Origin: Grifola frondosa
Lineage: Eukaryota > Basidiomycota > Agaricomycetes > Polyporales > Grifolaceae
Direction of reading: 5' to 3'
Length of the DNA stretch: 64,000 nucleotides
Assembly (NCBI GenBank): GCA_001683735.1
Contig: LUGG01000033.1
Span: forward strand, 372,001 to 436,000
Shown: positions 10,466 through 21,213 of the stretch, piece after piece
Layout of the letters: every line of letters begins with the position of its first letter
Numbering within the stretch: the first letter of the stretch is position 1
Notes under the pieces: generated by a model
Told to the model about the DNA's origin: nothing
The model's input: the letters and a program-made list of their open reading frames with translations, nothing else
Database searches by the model: none
Made by a program: the position numbers and the translations under genes

Positions 10466-13400
10466 TCAATTTGCATGCTGGATGCCGCCATCAATTTGGG
10501 TACTTTTCGCGAACAAAGACCCCATGAGTAGTTGTTCGATGCGAAGCAAGCGGTCGTCCACCGCGCCGAATTTTGTCTCCATCGCCGCGAACCTCGTCTC
10601 CAGATTTTCCAGCTTCAAGTCGGTGGGGCTTTGCTTATCCTCGTCAGTAACCTTCGCGTGCACTTCCTCTTGATACCTGACCAGACCGTGTGAAGGTTGG
10701 TGTTTTCCTGCAGACACGCCTCCTTTCGCATCGCAAGCGTTGCATATGAACGTATCGTCTAGTTGGAGAGAGTATTGATGTTCGTATGCTGAATGTGTAG
10801 AAAATTAGCTCACCTTCACAGACGAAACAATACCAACATGGCCGGGTCACCCGCTCCCCGCACGCCACGCACCCCAGTCTGTGATTAGCGATCTTAGTCG
10901 CGAGGTTGGGAGCGCTATGTGGCTCAGACACAGTCCCTGTCTGTATCGTCTCCTCTGGGGGCGGGGCCTCCGCGGTATCCGCCGTCGTCTGTTCTGCGGA
11001 AGGGGTTTCCGATTCTTCCGTCTGTACGACTTCCTCGCATGACGGCTCCACATCCTCCCCATTCGCCCCAGCCTGCTCCCCCTCCATTTCGGCCGAATCC
11101 TCGAATGCTACTTTGGCCTTCTTCAGCGCATCTCGCGCTGCACGGTAATTCTGACCGTACTCTCTACGTAGAAGAATATTGGTCCGCAGTTTGAAAACAT
11201 TGTGCGTAGGCAGGTGCGGTGATTCCAAGTCGTCCCGCTTGTCCTTGTGGATCTCCGCACTCATGCACGTCGGTTTATCGCAAAGGTCAACAGTGCTCCT
11301 GCCGTCACAGTCCAGACAAATCACCCGTCCCCCGTAGATTCTTCCGCCACAGTTGTCGCAGGCAGCAGTTCTATGAATCATACAGTGAGTTGTTCAATCA
11401 AAGAACTAGTTGGGCCAACTCACATATGCACAGGGGTGCTTCGCTGTTGAATGTCGTGCATTATATGGCACCAGCGAGCATCTGTTGTCGTTTCCCACCG
11501 CTCGACCATCGAGAGATCATCGAAGTCATCGTCAGTAAGATCGGTGTCTGCTTCACATATGATATAGTGAACATGTTTCCGCCGGTTGTCTCGCCGCTGC
11601 CTGAGGTAAGACCAGGAGAACATCCGTCGGCGTACTTGATTTTCCACCGCATTCAGAGCATATTGCCATAATGCTCGCGTTTTGTTCGCCACGAATTCCG
11701 CTGGTGGAGGACGGAAACACATCATTTCAGGCGGCACTCGCTTGTATATAAATGTGAATGGCAAGTCCTCCGGGTTATAGCCCCAAGTTCCCGAGAACGT
11801 CGTCCCGCTCTCGTTGATAGTCCCGCGCCAATATCTGTTCGAGTATCGTGCAAGTACGCCTGCGTGAATGTATACGTCACCAGGCCCTCCGAATTAACGT
11901 TGGCGTCGCCGGTGATCGAATAGGCTGTCCCTCCGGCTGTACTACTAGTAGCCTTGACATGTTGGCCATCAGAGGAGGCATGGAAATATATGGATGACAT
12001 AGGCTCGCATGGATAACGGTCGTTGGCGAGGAAGCCGTTCCATTTTCCAAGTCTAACGTTCAAATCAGTTCCGGAATCACATGCAATGAATGTGAACACT
12101 CGCATTGCTTTCAGTGGGTCTTCTGCTTGCCGGTCGGCATCCGTCTCGATGTCTTCTTGAACATTGTATATATCTTCGGTACCCACAGGATAGTTAAGCA
12201 GTTTACTGATGTCGATGTCCTGACGCTCCACCGAGTCGTCATACTCGTACTGTGGCCACTGGGATTCCCGTAAGCGCTGCATGGTCCAACATTCGCTCGA
12301 GTCATGCCAATGATTAAACTGCAGGGGGCAACAGTCTATAAATTGCGGTGGGTGAGCCAGCGGGACTCACCATCTCGCAAGCAAACACCTTGAACTGTTG
12401 CGCAGGATCGAGTCTTTGTTGCTTGAAGAGGTCTAATCATAATCAATGATAGTGCAATATAAGACATAGGCATGAGGCAGTGTTCCCATGATTAACGACT
12501 GACCTTCTAGGTCTGTATGACGGTCAATTACAGCATCGAGCACCCACTGTATCGTGTCCGCGGAATCCCATAGTTCGTTCTTATTGAGAACGGCCGTCCG
12601 ACACATTCGCATGATTTCGTAGTCACGGCTGAGAAACAGGTACAGCAACGGGAACAAATACTTCAAGAGCAATCAATGATTGGTTACTATGGTGGACAAT
12701 TGCAGTTACCTACTTTCTCGATCCTGCCAGGGCCAGTGATGAGTTTCAGCGTGTCTTCAGCGTCGATGTCATAGCGGACAGTCTCCAATCCCTCCCTCAA
12801 GCGCTGCATCTACGTAACTCTGGAACCGTGCGCGGAGAGCATCTGTTGTTCCGTAACAAGTCCGAAATGACATTGTCAGTTCTGTGATGAGTCGCCACAC
12901 ACTGTCAAAGTATTTGTCGACATCGTTGCGGTTCGCAGGATGCAGTTGAGGTTTCAAAGAGAACATCTTATCGAACAGTTCGTTGATCTTCTCCACATAG
13001 GTTGTCATCGTCATCTGCCATCCTATATGTGTGGTCAGTCATGACCCATAGTCCAAACGGGAAATACATACCGATCGCCCAATATGCGAGCCAATGAAGC
13101 AAACTATCGATTCAGTCAGCGCGAGAATTGTGAAGTGTAGGTCGATGAAGCTCGCCTCCAATCCTTAGGCCTAGAGGTCGTAAATTGGTTCACCTCCGCG
13201 ACCGTGATGAATCCGGAGGCATCGTCATCGAAGGCTTCGATGATAGGCTGCAGCCGCGTGACATTGATATACTCGAGCGCCCACTCATCAGCCTCTGCAA
13301 TATATAGGTGCTCGAGTTTGCGTTTCTTCTCGTCCATCTTTTGCGGTAGTAGTCTCGGAGAGCGAGTACGAAATGTCGCGCTTTGACACTGCCACGCCAG

Positions 13401-15055
13401 CGCTACACATACCTGTGTATCAGCAGTAGAACATTGTACAAACGAACGAGAGATATCACCATCTCTTTCCAGATATCATGAATATCCTATAGCACAAGAG
13501 TATCGTCTGAGTACATTCATACATATCCGACGGCGCGAACTTACGGGATCAATGATCTTGTCGTGAGGTCCCGACGTGACAGACTCGATGACACGATCGC
13601 CTTCGTGGTGAATGACACGGCTCATCTCTTCTGCCAGCTCTCTTTGTTGCATCTTGAACTTCCTCTCGAATGACTCGAAGTTCTTGCTGATCGCAGTAGC
13701 AGGGTCGTCGAACAACTCCTTCTTTAGGATGTCCAAGTCGCTATCTACAGCCCGGGCAGTGTGATCGGCACCCTTGCGATCTGTTTGTCTCGCTGAGCTC
13801 GATGTGGTCAGCTTCACGGCTAGAAGTTCTTCGAGAGCTTCGTCATTCTGGAGTACAGCCTTCGCACCGCCCTTCCGCTGGACCAGACGCGCGAGCTCTT
13901 GCTCCTGTGCCGACACCGTTTTCACGAAAAACTCCAGCATCAAATCGATTCTGTGCACATCGTCAGCCTTGGCCAAGAAGACAATTCGAAGCTTACTTGT
14001 CATCAAGCGTATTCAGCTTTTCGTTGGCGTTGTCCACACCGACGCTGACGTGAATCGACATGGCGAAATGGAACGCGTCGCATCGCTTCTCGAACAATGT
14101 GATGAATCCTTGCAGCGTGCTGTCCCATACGGATCCTTTCAGCACTTTCACGAGCAGTTTCTTCTTCGAGTACGTGTCGCATGCGTTTGCGCAGTCCATG
14201 ATATCGTCCGCCGTCTTCTTCACCAGCTCTTGCATCCGAGCCTTGATCGTCACTCCATCCGGGCCAATGCTATCTTCATCCTTGATCGTTCGTAATCTGT
14301 GCACTAAAATCAACGACAATCGACCTAAGTGACCAAGTCATTCGTACTGGAGGAGTGCCGCCATCATGTCCCTCATCTCCAAGAAAAGCACATTGATCTT
14401 CTTGTCGTTACTCCGTCGCTTCACGTCCAGTTCGATCACCACCTTGAATGCACCAACTGCGACTGTAGAACATCTTAGCATGTTTGCAATACACGTGAAA
14501 CCTGTCACTTACGACCAATGAACGGATGTATCTGGGCGACTTCATCCAGCGCCTTGATGAGCCCCGGGAGGCTTTCCATCAACGTATTCAAACCATCCCG
14601 GATATTCTTCATCGCATCGCTCTCGAATGCTGTCTTTACAGCCGATGAATAGCTCTGGGCTGTCGTGACATCAGTTTGAGTAGCCGAGAGCATGTTGCCT
14701 GTAAGAAGTGCTCTTGTAAGCATTCCTTTTGTCTCGCAACGTGAAGAGGACATACCAGACATGTTTGCAAGTTTAGTGGCCTTTGACGCATTGTAACTTT
14801 GAAACTCGTTAGTCGCACCGTATAGCTTCGTGGAAGCCACTCGAGTTTCTTAGATAGCTCAAGATCGTCGTCAGCACTTGGAGTGGGTGAGCCTATAACT
14901 ACATTGGACAAAGTATTTGGATCGCCGTCGCCATTAGGAGAGGGAGAGAATGATTGTGGAGAGAGGAACTGCACGACGACCGATGGAGGGTCAGCACTGG
15001 CGACGGACTTGTCCTGCTCGGGTTTGTCCTTTCGTTTTGCGAATAACGGGGCCAT
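10466..15055 (-). pseudogene. ZZ/EF-hand multidomain gene, copy B (frameshifted)
   Basis: Duplicate of the 503-5088 gene with the same domain order, starting MAPLFAKRK. The 3' part is cleaner than in copy A: both ZZ-like fingers (CDNCGGRIYGG...CLDC..., and CVACGERVTRPCWYCFVC followed after an intron by CNACDAKGG) and the linker between them read without interruption, ending DGGIQHAN. Disruptions relative to its relatives: 1 nt lost near 14,848 (ELSKKL/VASTKLYG), 1 nt near 13,337 before MDEKKRK, 8 nt near 12,808, and a shift near 11,850 in the beta-rich domain. The 8-nt loss is hard to explain as base-calling error. The EF-hand (DDDASGFITVAE) is intact. Confidence 0.75.
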
Positions 15056-15804
15056 GTTGGAAGAGATATGCTGCGGAGCTATAGTTTGGACGACCTTTTT
15101 ATGAAGATGAGCGCTCGGTCGGTACACCCGCACAGCATCAAAATAGTACAATCACTCTATGATCTGCATCCAGACCTCAAGACCTCGACGCCTGGGCAGC
15201 CATGGTATATTATGATTGGAGCGTTGCACTATGGCAACAACGTAGCCTGTTTGATAGCAATCAGTGGACGATCAATCACCGCCCATCATTGATAACATAC
15301 CTATATGAACTAGGACAGAACGGTTATCAGAAGAGCCTGGCGCACGGTGAACTGCAGTGCTGCGTGATGGACGCGGTATGCGGCAAAAAAATTGAATGGG
15401 CATAGCATCATCATATGATCATGTCTATCATGGATGTGCAGATGTGCAGGAACCTCGGCGCGAATCCAGGCGAATCCTCATCGCGAGGCAGTGCCACGGT
15501 GGAGGTGGTAGTAGAGTGTAGATCTACGCGCCGTAATGTCGGCAATGTCCATGTGCGCCCTTTCCAAATATTCTCATTTTTAACTTGATTTCTTTATTGT
15601 GCGTATGTGCATGCCGGAGCAGTCGTGTGCTGGAAGTTCGACGTATAACCGCATGCTCCCGTTCTCAAACATTAATACTTCCATCGTTTGCTCTCCAGAT
15701 AATGTATTTTGACACACTCGAGAACATCGACGACCGTGTCGCGCGCATCGGATAAGCTCCTTCCGTTACGTCTGTCGCTCAAGTCTAGTCGTCGAGCGAA
15801 GTAT
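15056..15804. other. Intergenic, duplicate of 5,089-5,863
   Basis: Upstream region of copy B of the ZZ gene, closely matching unit A apart from small indels. No gene supported. Confidence 0.45.
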
Positions 15805-16428
15805 ACGAGGCTTGTCATCCATGGCGGATCCAGCACAATGGATCGCTCTCGCTCGACACCGCGGCTCAGTACAAGGCAGCACTGAGCCGTGCACTTCTCA
15901 CAGGGCATACTGTTCTCAATGCTGGTGGAGAGGCGATGGATGCAGCTGTAGCTGCCGTTTCAGTCACTGAAGGTATGTTTGTGTGTACTGCTCCATGTTT
16001 CTGTCTAGTATAACCCTGTGATCAGAGCTCGCTCTTCAAGCTTCAATGCTGGGAAAGATGCCGTGTTCAATGTCGCAGACAAAGTATGCCTTCTTTTGCG
16101 GCTCATCTGAATATTAGCTCACATTTTACAGAACGAACTCGAGGAGTCTATCCTGCTGTCCGCCCCGCCCTCCACGTACCTCGCTATCCCTGCCGCCCGA
16201 CACGGCGTCGGCCTTATGCTCCCCACGCACATGCGTAACCCTTCCAAGCCCGCCCGTGAGCTCTATCTCGTGCCCCACGCGGGCCCGCACACGATACTCT
16301 CCGGGAATGCTTCAGAGGCACTTGGTGCATCCTTTGGTGCCCCGCTTGTTGACGAGAGCTGCTTCTATAGAGAACTATGCTGGAGAGAGCACCGTCGTGG
16401 GCTTGCGCTACCAGAGGAGCCGCTATAG
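15805..16428 (+). pseudogene. Isoaspartyl peptidase/L-asparaginase relic, copy B (3' half deleted)
   Basis: Same family and same early frameshift (STMDRSRSTP to QYKAAL) as copy A. It keeps VIHGGSSTM, GGEAMDAAVAAVSV, NAGKDAVFN, ELEESILL, RELYLVPHAGPHTILSGNA and WREHRRGLALPEEPL, then stops. The stretch matching 6,480-7,130 of copy A, which holds the catalytic Thr region and the GGRTNKL motif, is missing: the sequence jumps to the spacer corresponding to copy A near 7,135. It cannot encode an active enzyme. Confidence 0.85.
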
Positions 16429-17273
16429 TACCTCGGTGGTGAAATATACTCTTTTAGATGACTGTGCTATCATCCGCATTCACAGTCGCCGCTAGTGTAG
16501 TGGCGGATGCTGTCCTATATGTAGTACGGTGAGGACCCATTCAATCTATGGCTGTTTAATGGGCTAACTCAAACCCTCTCTTCTGCTCGCAATGTTCTCG
16601 TAACCATATGTAATGCAAGATGAAATATCCACTAGTAACCTTCTCAGCTTCCACTGTTTATCGTTGTCTTTTCATGTCCTTTCACTGCACATCTCGGCGC
16701 GATCGTCTACATTGATAGCCCCGACATGCCACTCTATTGCATAAGACATCCTCTCATGATACGGACGCACGTGGTCTTTATCGTTGGCATTGAGAGATGG
16801 TAAGAGCATTTTGACGCGATTTTGTTGCTTTAACATGAGCGCGCCTTTAAATTGAATATGATATTTAGGAGAACGGTCTTCGAACCACTACGGCGACTGT
16901 GTTCCGTTGGCGAATCTAGATCACCTAAATCGAATGATAAGAAAAGCGTGGGATGAGCACACGTCTATCTATCGCCTTGCATCCGTACAACACAGAGTCA
17001 ATATCTTCGACAAGGCCTTGGAATCGGAATGCGGGAGAGCGTAGCCGTGAAGAAAACAAGAGTCCTGATACGCTGTGACAACTTATTTTCAAGATGTGTA
17101 TAACTGAAGAGCATAAGACGCGAGAAGAAGTCGGTCAGGAAGAAGCGAAAGCGCTCTCGCCTAAAGCTGCGACAAAATTGAATAAACAGGCAATGCCATG
17201 AAGAGTAGAGTACGTCGGGGAAAATATAGCACGGAAGTTAGTGCGGTCTTGAAGATGCAGTGATGTCCACTAG
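16429..17273. other. Intergenic, no gene seen
   Basis: Spacer matching 7,130-7,827 with about 150 bp extra near 16,800-16,950. The extra stretch has no terminal repeats that I can recognise and no frame. Confidence 0.4.
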
Positions 17274-18785
17274 TCAACTTGTAAGATGTCCATCTCTACG
17301 ATCTCCAAAAGTCAGACTACGTGGTGCAGAACAGAGTTGATACCCACCGGACCCACGGGGGTACTTCGCCGACCATCCACGTTTGCATACATCCGGGTAG
17401 GCCATGGTCGGCACCTCCTCGAAGAACCTGTATTCAACAAATTCGAAGAGCGCCTCCACGTCTCCCATTACCCTCTGCCCAACATCGCGCTGTAATACGT
17501 GGGACTCGATCACAAGTCTAATGGCTGGACAGTCCTTCCTAGCCAGCATGAAACGTTCCTGGACGCCTTGTTGGGCAGAGAGATCGAGATTCTTGCGCGA
17601 AGACGTCTGAATGAGACGAATTGTCGATAGCTCGCGAGCACAGGGGAGTTCGGTAGGCGTCGACAGCAATATCAGGATATATTCCAATGCGTAGTCGCAG
17701 CAGACCAATGTCTCTAGATGTATCCAGCACCCTGCTATGACCCCGGAGGAGATATCATCGACAGACGGAGATATCCAGAGTTCGCGAACATACTGCTGTA
17801 CCCGCTCTGATGCTCGATCCTCGTGGAATGCGCATTCAAAAGAGATGGATCGCAGAGCAGATGATGAATTTAGTGCGAATGTTACGACATCGTGATTCGG
17901 CATGCCTGCGACTCCGATACTCGTCGGTACGAGAGAAAGGTCCATCAATAATGAGGAGAATCCGTCATCGTCACCAAAATCGCAGTCGATGAGCTGTACG
18001 GCGATGGAGGAACCGATTTCTAGACACCGGATCAACCCAGAGATATTCCGGCCGTACGCAAGCTCGAACGTGAGCCTAATCAGATTCTTCAGCCGAACCA
18101 TACTGCTCGTTTTGCTAGATCCCAGAAACTTTAGGTCGATTATAACAAGGTCTTCCAAATTGGGAGTCCTCGACAAGAAGGATAGGATGGCGTCAACGTC
18201 AAGGTTCGAAATGCTTGACAGACACAATCGCGTAAGAGAGAAAATGCTCTCTGACGGTACCCAAAAATAGGATCGGAGTGATATGTATTCGAGTCGCGGG
18301 GTTTGTCCTCGGAAGAGGACGGTGCCAGGAGGCTCGATAAGCTGGCGCCTATGAGAATATCTAGGCTGGATCTTGAGGGCTCTCAATTGCGGGGCTGGGA
18401 AAGCACATAGTGGTACTGCAGACTTGGTCACGTCGGCGCTCCAATACATTTCTCGAATACGGGACCCGTGAGACCTAAGGAGGTCGTGGATGAAATGACC
18501 GGCCTTCGGCTCCCTTGTGACAGTGAGAAACAGATCCATGCAACCGGAGCGTTCGAGGAAGGCGGGAGGATGACGGTTGCTGATACGGCACCAAAGCGAG
18601 GGGGTGGATAGAGCAACTTCTCGCCATCGATGACAGACATGTGTGAGAGGAATGAGCTTCTTTATATCGACTTGAAATGGGTCATAGTCGTCGTCTAGAA
18701 TGCTGTGGCCGCTGGGAACATATTGGAATATTGTTGAGAGAATCTCCGGTGGAAGGCTGATCGAGCGTTGACAGGAGTTGCGCAT
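17274..18785 (-). CDS. F-box protein, copy B
   Basis: Paralogue of the 7828-9330 gene. F-box: SLPPEILSTIFQYVP ... IPLTHVCHRWREVALSTPSLW, then a LRR-like C-terminal region (LCLSSISNLDVDAILSFLSRTPNLEDLVI). The open frame continues upstream of the first ATG (18785) to about 18,899 without stop and encodes a helical DLEHIITSTLAAVRR stretch as in copy A. A separate exon MKGADEDISLMELAAVLL reads from 19049 to 18955 and ends at an AG/GTATGT donor, so the real start may be 19049. The last residues differ from copy A because one base is missing in a C run near 17,357. Probable SCF adaptor; target unknown. Confidence 0.8.
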   Translation of the reverse strand: MRNSCQRSISLPPEILSTIFQYVPSGHSILDDDYDPFQVDIKKLIPLTHVCHRWREVALSTPSLWCRISNRHPPAFLERSGCMDLFLTVTREPKAGHFIHDLLRSHGSRIREMYWSADVTKSAVPLCAFPAPQLRALKIQPRYSHRRQLIEPPGTVLFRGQTPRLEYISLRSYFWVPSESIFSLTRLCLSSISNLDVDAILSFLSRTPNLEDLVIIDLKFLGSSKTSSMVRLKNLIRLTFELAYGRNISGLIRCLEIGSSIAVQLIDCDFGDDDGFSSLLMDLSLVPTSIGVAGMPNHDVVTFALNSSSALRSISFECAFHEDRASERVQQYVRELWISPSVDDISSGVIAGCWIHLETLVCCDYALEYILILLSTPTELPCARELSTIRLIQTSSRKNLDLSAQQGVQERFMLARKDCPAIRLVIESHVLQRDVGQRVMGDVEALFEFVEYRFFEEVPTMAYPDVCKRGWSAKYPRGSGGYQLCSAPRSLTFGDRRDGHLTS

Positions 18786-19049
18786 GCGTCTGACCGCGGC
18801 AAGAGTAGACGTAATTATATGTTCGAGGTCACGTATCTTGCACAAAATGTTCAGAAATGGAATGAATTGGAGGACAAGAGAAGACAAACCAAGTCGAAAC
18901 TATTGATATGATCAGTCCACACTATCGGCGTAAGCGACAAACTGTATAACATACCTCATTATTGACGCATCGCTCGCCGCCTCCTGCGCCTTACATAGCA
19001 GAACGGCGGCAAGCTCCATCAAAGAGATGTCCTCGTCCGCCCCCTTCAT

Positions 19050-19467
19050 TTTCGCGTGTTGTTTGATGTCGTCAGAATTTCCAGATGGTGCTAACGAAAT
19101 CTGTGATTGATTGTAGTGTAGGATGAACACAAAATTATGATTACCTCAAGCACGATTTAACTTGATGTAACTGTCAGTATTTGATAGTCTGTGGCAAGTA
19201 GTACAACCAGCGCTTACATGGCGTTTGAGATCGATCATTATTGACGCCGTCTTAAGCGGCATACACCCAACGTTCAAGCTCACTATTGACTTGACTACCA
19301 TTGGTCATCAAACCAACGAACCTGTTCTTCATTTTACTGGGCCCATCAATGTCCAATCGCACTCGACCAATCATAGATCTGGTCCGACACTCATCCAATC
19401 AAAGATAACTTCTGATAATGAAATTCAGTCTTGACGACATCATCGTGTTTGGCACAAGCACGCAAAC
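19050..19467. other. Spacer between head-to-head F-box copies
   Basis: About 420 bp between the 5' end of F-box copy B (minus) and the inverted F-box relic (plus). Unit B similarity fades near 19,270; beyond that I see no feature. Confidence 0.4.
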
Positions 19468-20505
19468 ATGGAGCGATCGAGCGGGGTTTGCGAGGGCATC
19501 TCTTTGATGAAGCGTGCTGGTCTGGTATTCTGCCATGTAAGGCGCACGAGGCAGCGAGCGATGGGTCGATAATGAGGCACGTCAAGTAGTACGCTGGTGG
19601 TGTAACTGATCTTAACCCGTATCGATCGTTCCGACTTGGTTTGTCGTCCCGTGTCCTCCATTTCTGAACGTTCCTGAATATCTTCTCTTGCACGATACGT
19701 GATCTCGAACATATAATCACGTCTACCCTTGCCGCAGTCAGACGCATGCGCAACTTCTGTAAGCGCTGTATCAGCCTTCCGCCGGAGATGCTATGCTCCA
19801 CAGTATTCCAATTTATTCCTAGTGTCGCCCGCCTTCTTGACGATGGTCTTTCATTTGAACCATTTTACATCGATACGAAGGAGCTCATTCCTTTCACACA
19901 CGTCTGTCACCGATGACAAAAGGTCGCTTCACCTACTCCCTCGCTTTGGTGCAGCATTGGTGACTGTTATCCTCCCGCTTTCCTCGAATGCTCTGGTAGC
20001 ATGGTTCGGTCTCTCAATGTTACCAAAGAGCCCAAGGCCGATCACTTCTTCTACGACCTCACGAGTCCCGTATTCGGGTGATGTACTGGAGTGCCGAAGT
20101 CTGCAGAACCACTATGCGCGTTCCCTATCCCGCAATTGAGAGCCCTCAAGATTGAACCTAGATATTTTGCATAGGCGGAGCCTCCTGGCACTGTCCTCCT
20201 CCGAGGACAACCCCCGACTCGAATACATACCACTCCGATCCCACTTTTGGGTACCGTCAGAGTCTGTCTTTTACGCATTTGTGTCTGTCAGACATTCCGA
20301 GCTCGGATGCTACTGGTGTGGACGCCATACTATCGCTCTTCTCGAGGACTCCTAATTGGGAAGACCTTGCTATAATGGACCAAGAATTTCTGGGATCTAC
20401 CACAACGAGTAACACGGGTTTGGCTGCAGAATATGGTTAGGCTCGTGTTTGAATTGATGGACAGCCGGGATATCTCTGCGTCGATCAGGCATCTCGACAT
20501 CCTTT
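19468..20505 (+). pseudogene. Inverted third F-box relic
   Basis: Plus-strand degenerate copy of the F-box gene. It retains the short 5' exon (GISLMKRAGLVF, 19468-19580), LAAVRRMRN, SLPPEML, IPFTHVCHR followed by a stop, FLECSGSM, PQLRALKIEPRYF, and a MVRLVFELMDSRDISASIRH stretch near 20,430-20,500. Several stops and shifts break it, beyond what homopolymer errors would explain. It lies head-to-head with F-box copy B, forming a ~1-kb imperfect inverted repeat. Confidence 0.8.
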
Positions 20506-21147
20506 CGCCGTATAAGCTATCGACTGCGATTTCATTCTCGGAAGCGGGTCATCTTCTTTACTTCCAGATCTTCCTCTCTTTCCGGTGACGATACTGCTCA
20601 ATTTCTACGTAATGGCACCTGGTATTTCCACGAGATAATTTGATTCATACGAGTAGCTAAACGTCATTCTCACAAAACATCCATGGGATGTACGAGACTG
20701 TCAACGTGCAGGATACACTATAGCCCTGTCCATCTCAAAAGCTTAATGTTGAAGTATTGACGACTGGCGTGCTTGTTATGCTCATATCAATAATTGTACT
20801 AACATGAAAAGTTGGGCGACGGGAGGCAAAGAAAAAGGGTGTGGAAAAGACTACCAGGCGAACGCCACTGCCACTAAAAGGGAGAAGAGGCAGAAAGTGC
20901 AGCATGGGCGCTTACATGGACGAGCTGTTCATCGTATTTTGTGTGGGAATGTTGAAACAGATCGATCCCAAATCAACTTCCATTTAGGAGGCCTTTCCCA
21001 GCCTTACGCGTCCACCGGCTTCAAGCGGTGCGTGGTGTAATCTGCTCAACGTTGCTAATCTCTATGCGCGGTCACCGGTCAGCCCTCGAGTTGACCTCGA
21101 AATAGTATCATTTTCCGTTCGTCAGCAGACATGAGGTGACCCACAAG
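20506..21147. other. Intergenic, no gene seen
   Basis: No conserved frame. A short open frame at 20,804-21,040 is basic and low complexity with no recognisable motif. The last part is the promoter side of the transporter gene. Confidence 0.4.
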
Positions 21148-21156
21148 TATAAAAGG
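21148..21156 (+). promoter_or_regulatory. TATA box of MFS transporter gene
   Basis: TATAAAAGG about 58 nt before the ATG at 21214, a normal distance for a fungal TATA-type promoter with a short leader. Confidence 0.6.
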
Positions 21157-21213
21157 ACCGTGGCAAATGTTCGAAGCGACAACCCCACTCCCAATTTCTC
21201 CTCATTTGTAGAA

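Larger units (their letters stand above)
10122..19270. repeat. Segmental duplication unit B
   Basis: Second unit, direct orientation. Divergence from unit A is very uneven: the stretch 13.1-15.1 kb is nearly identical to 3.2-5.1 kb, while the F-box part differs at many positions. Relative to unit A it lacks the 3' half of the asparaginase relic, and it carries about 150 bp extra near 16,800-16,950, between the asparaginase relic and the F-box gene. Confidence 0.85.

Noticed and set aside
16871..16890. Possible tRNA B-box (GGTTCGAAGAC on minus strand)
   Set aside because: No matching A-box or acceptor stem could be folded; no tRNA supported anywhere in the window.
20804..21040. Short basic frame before the transporter gene
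   Set aside because: Low complexity, no motif, and it overlaps probable promoter DNA.
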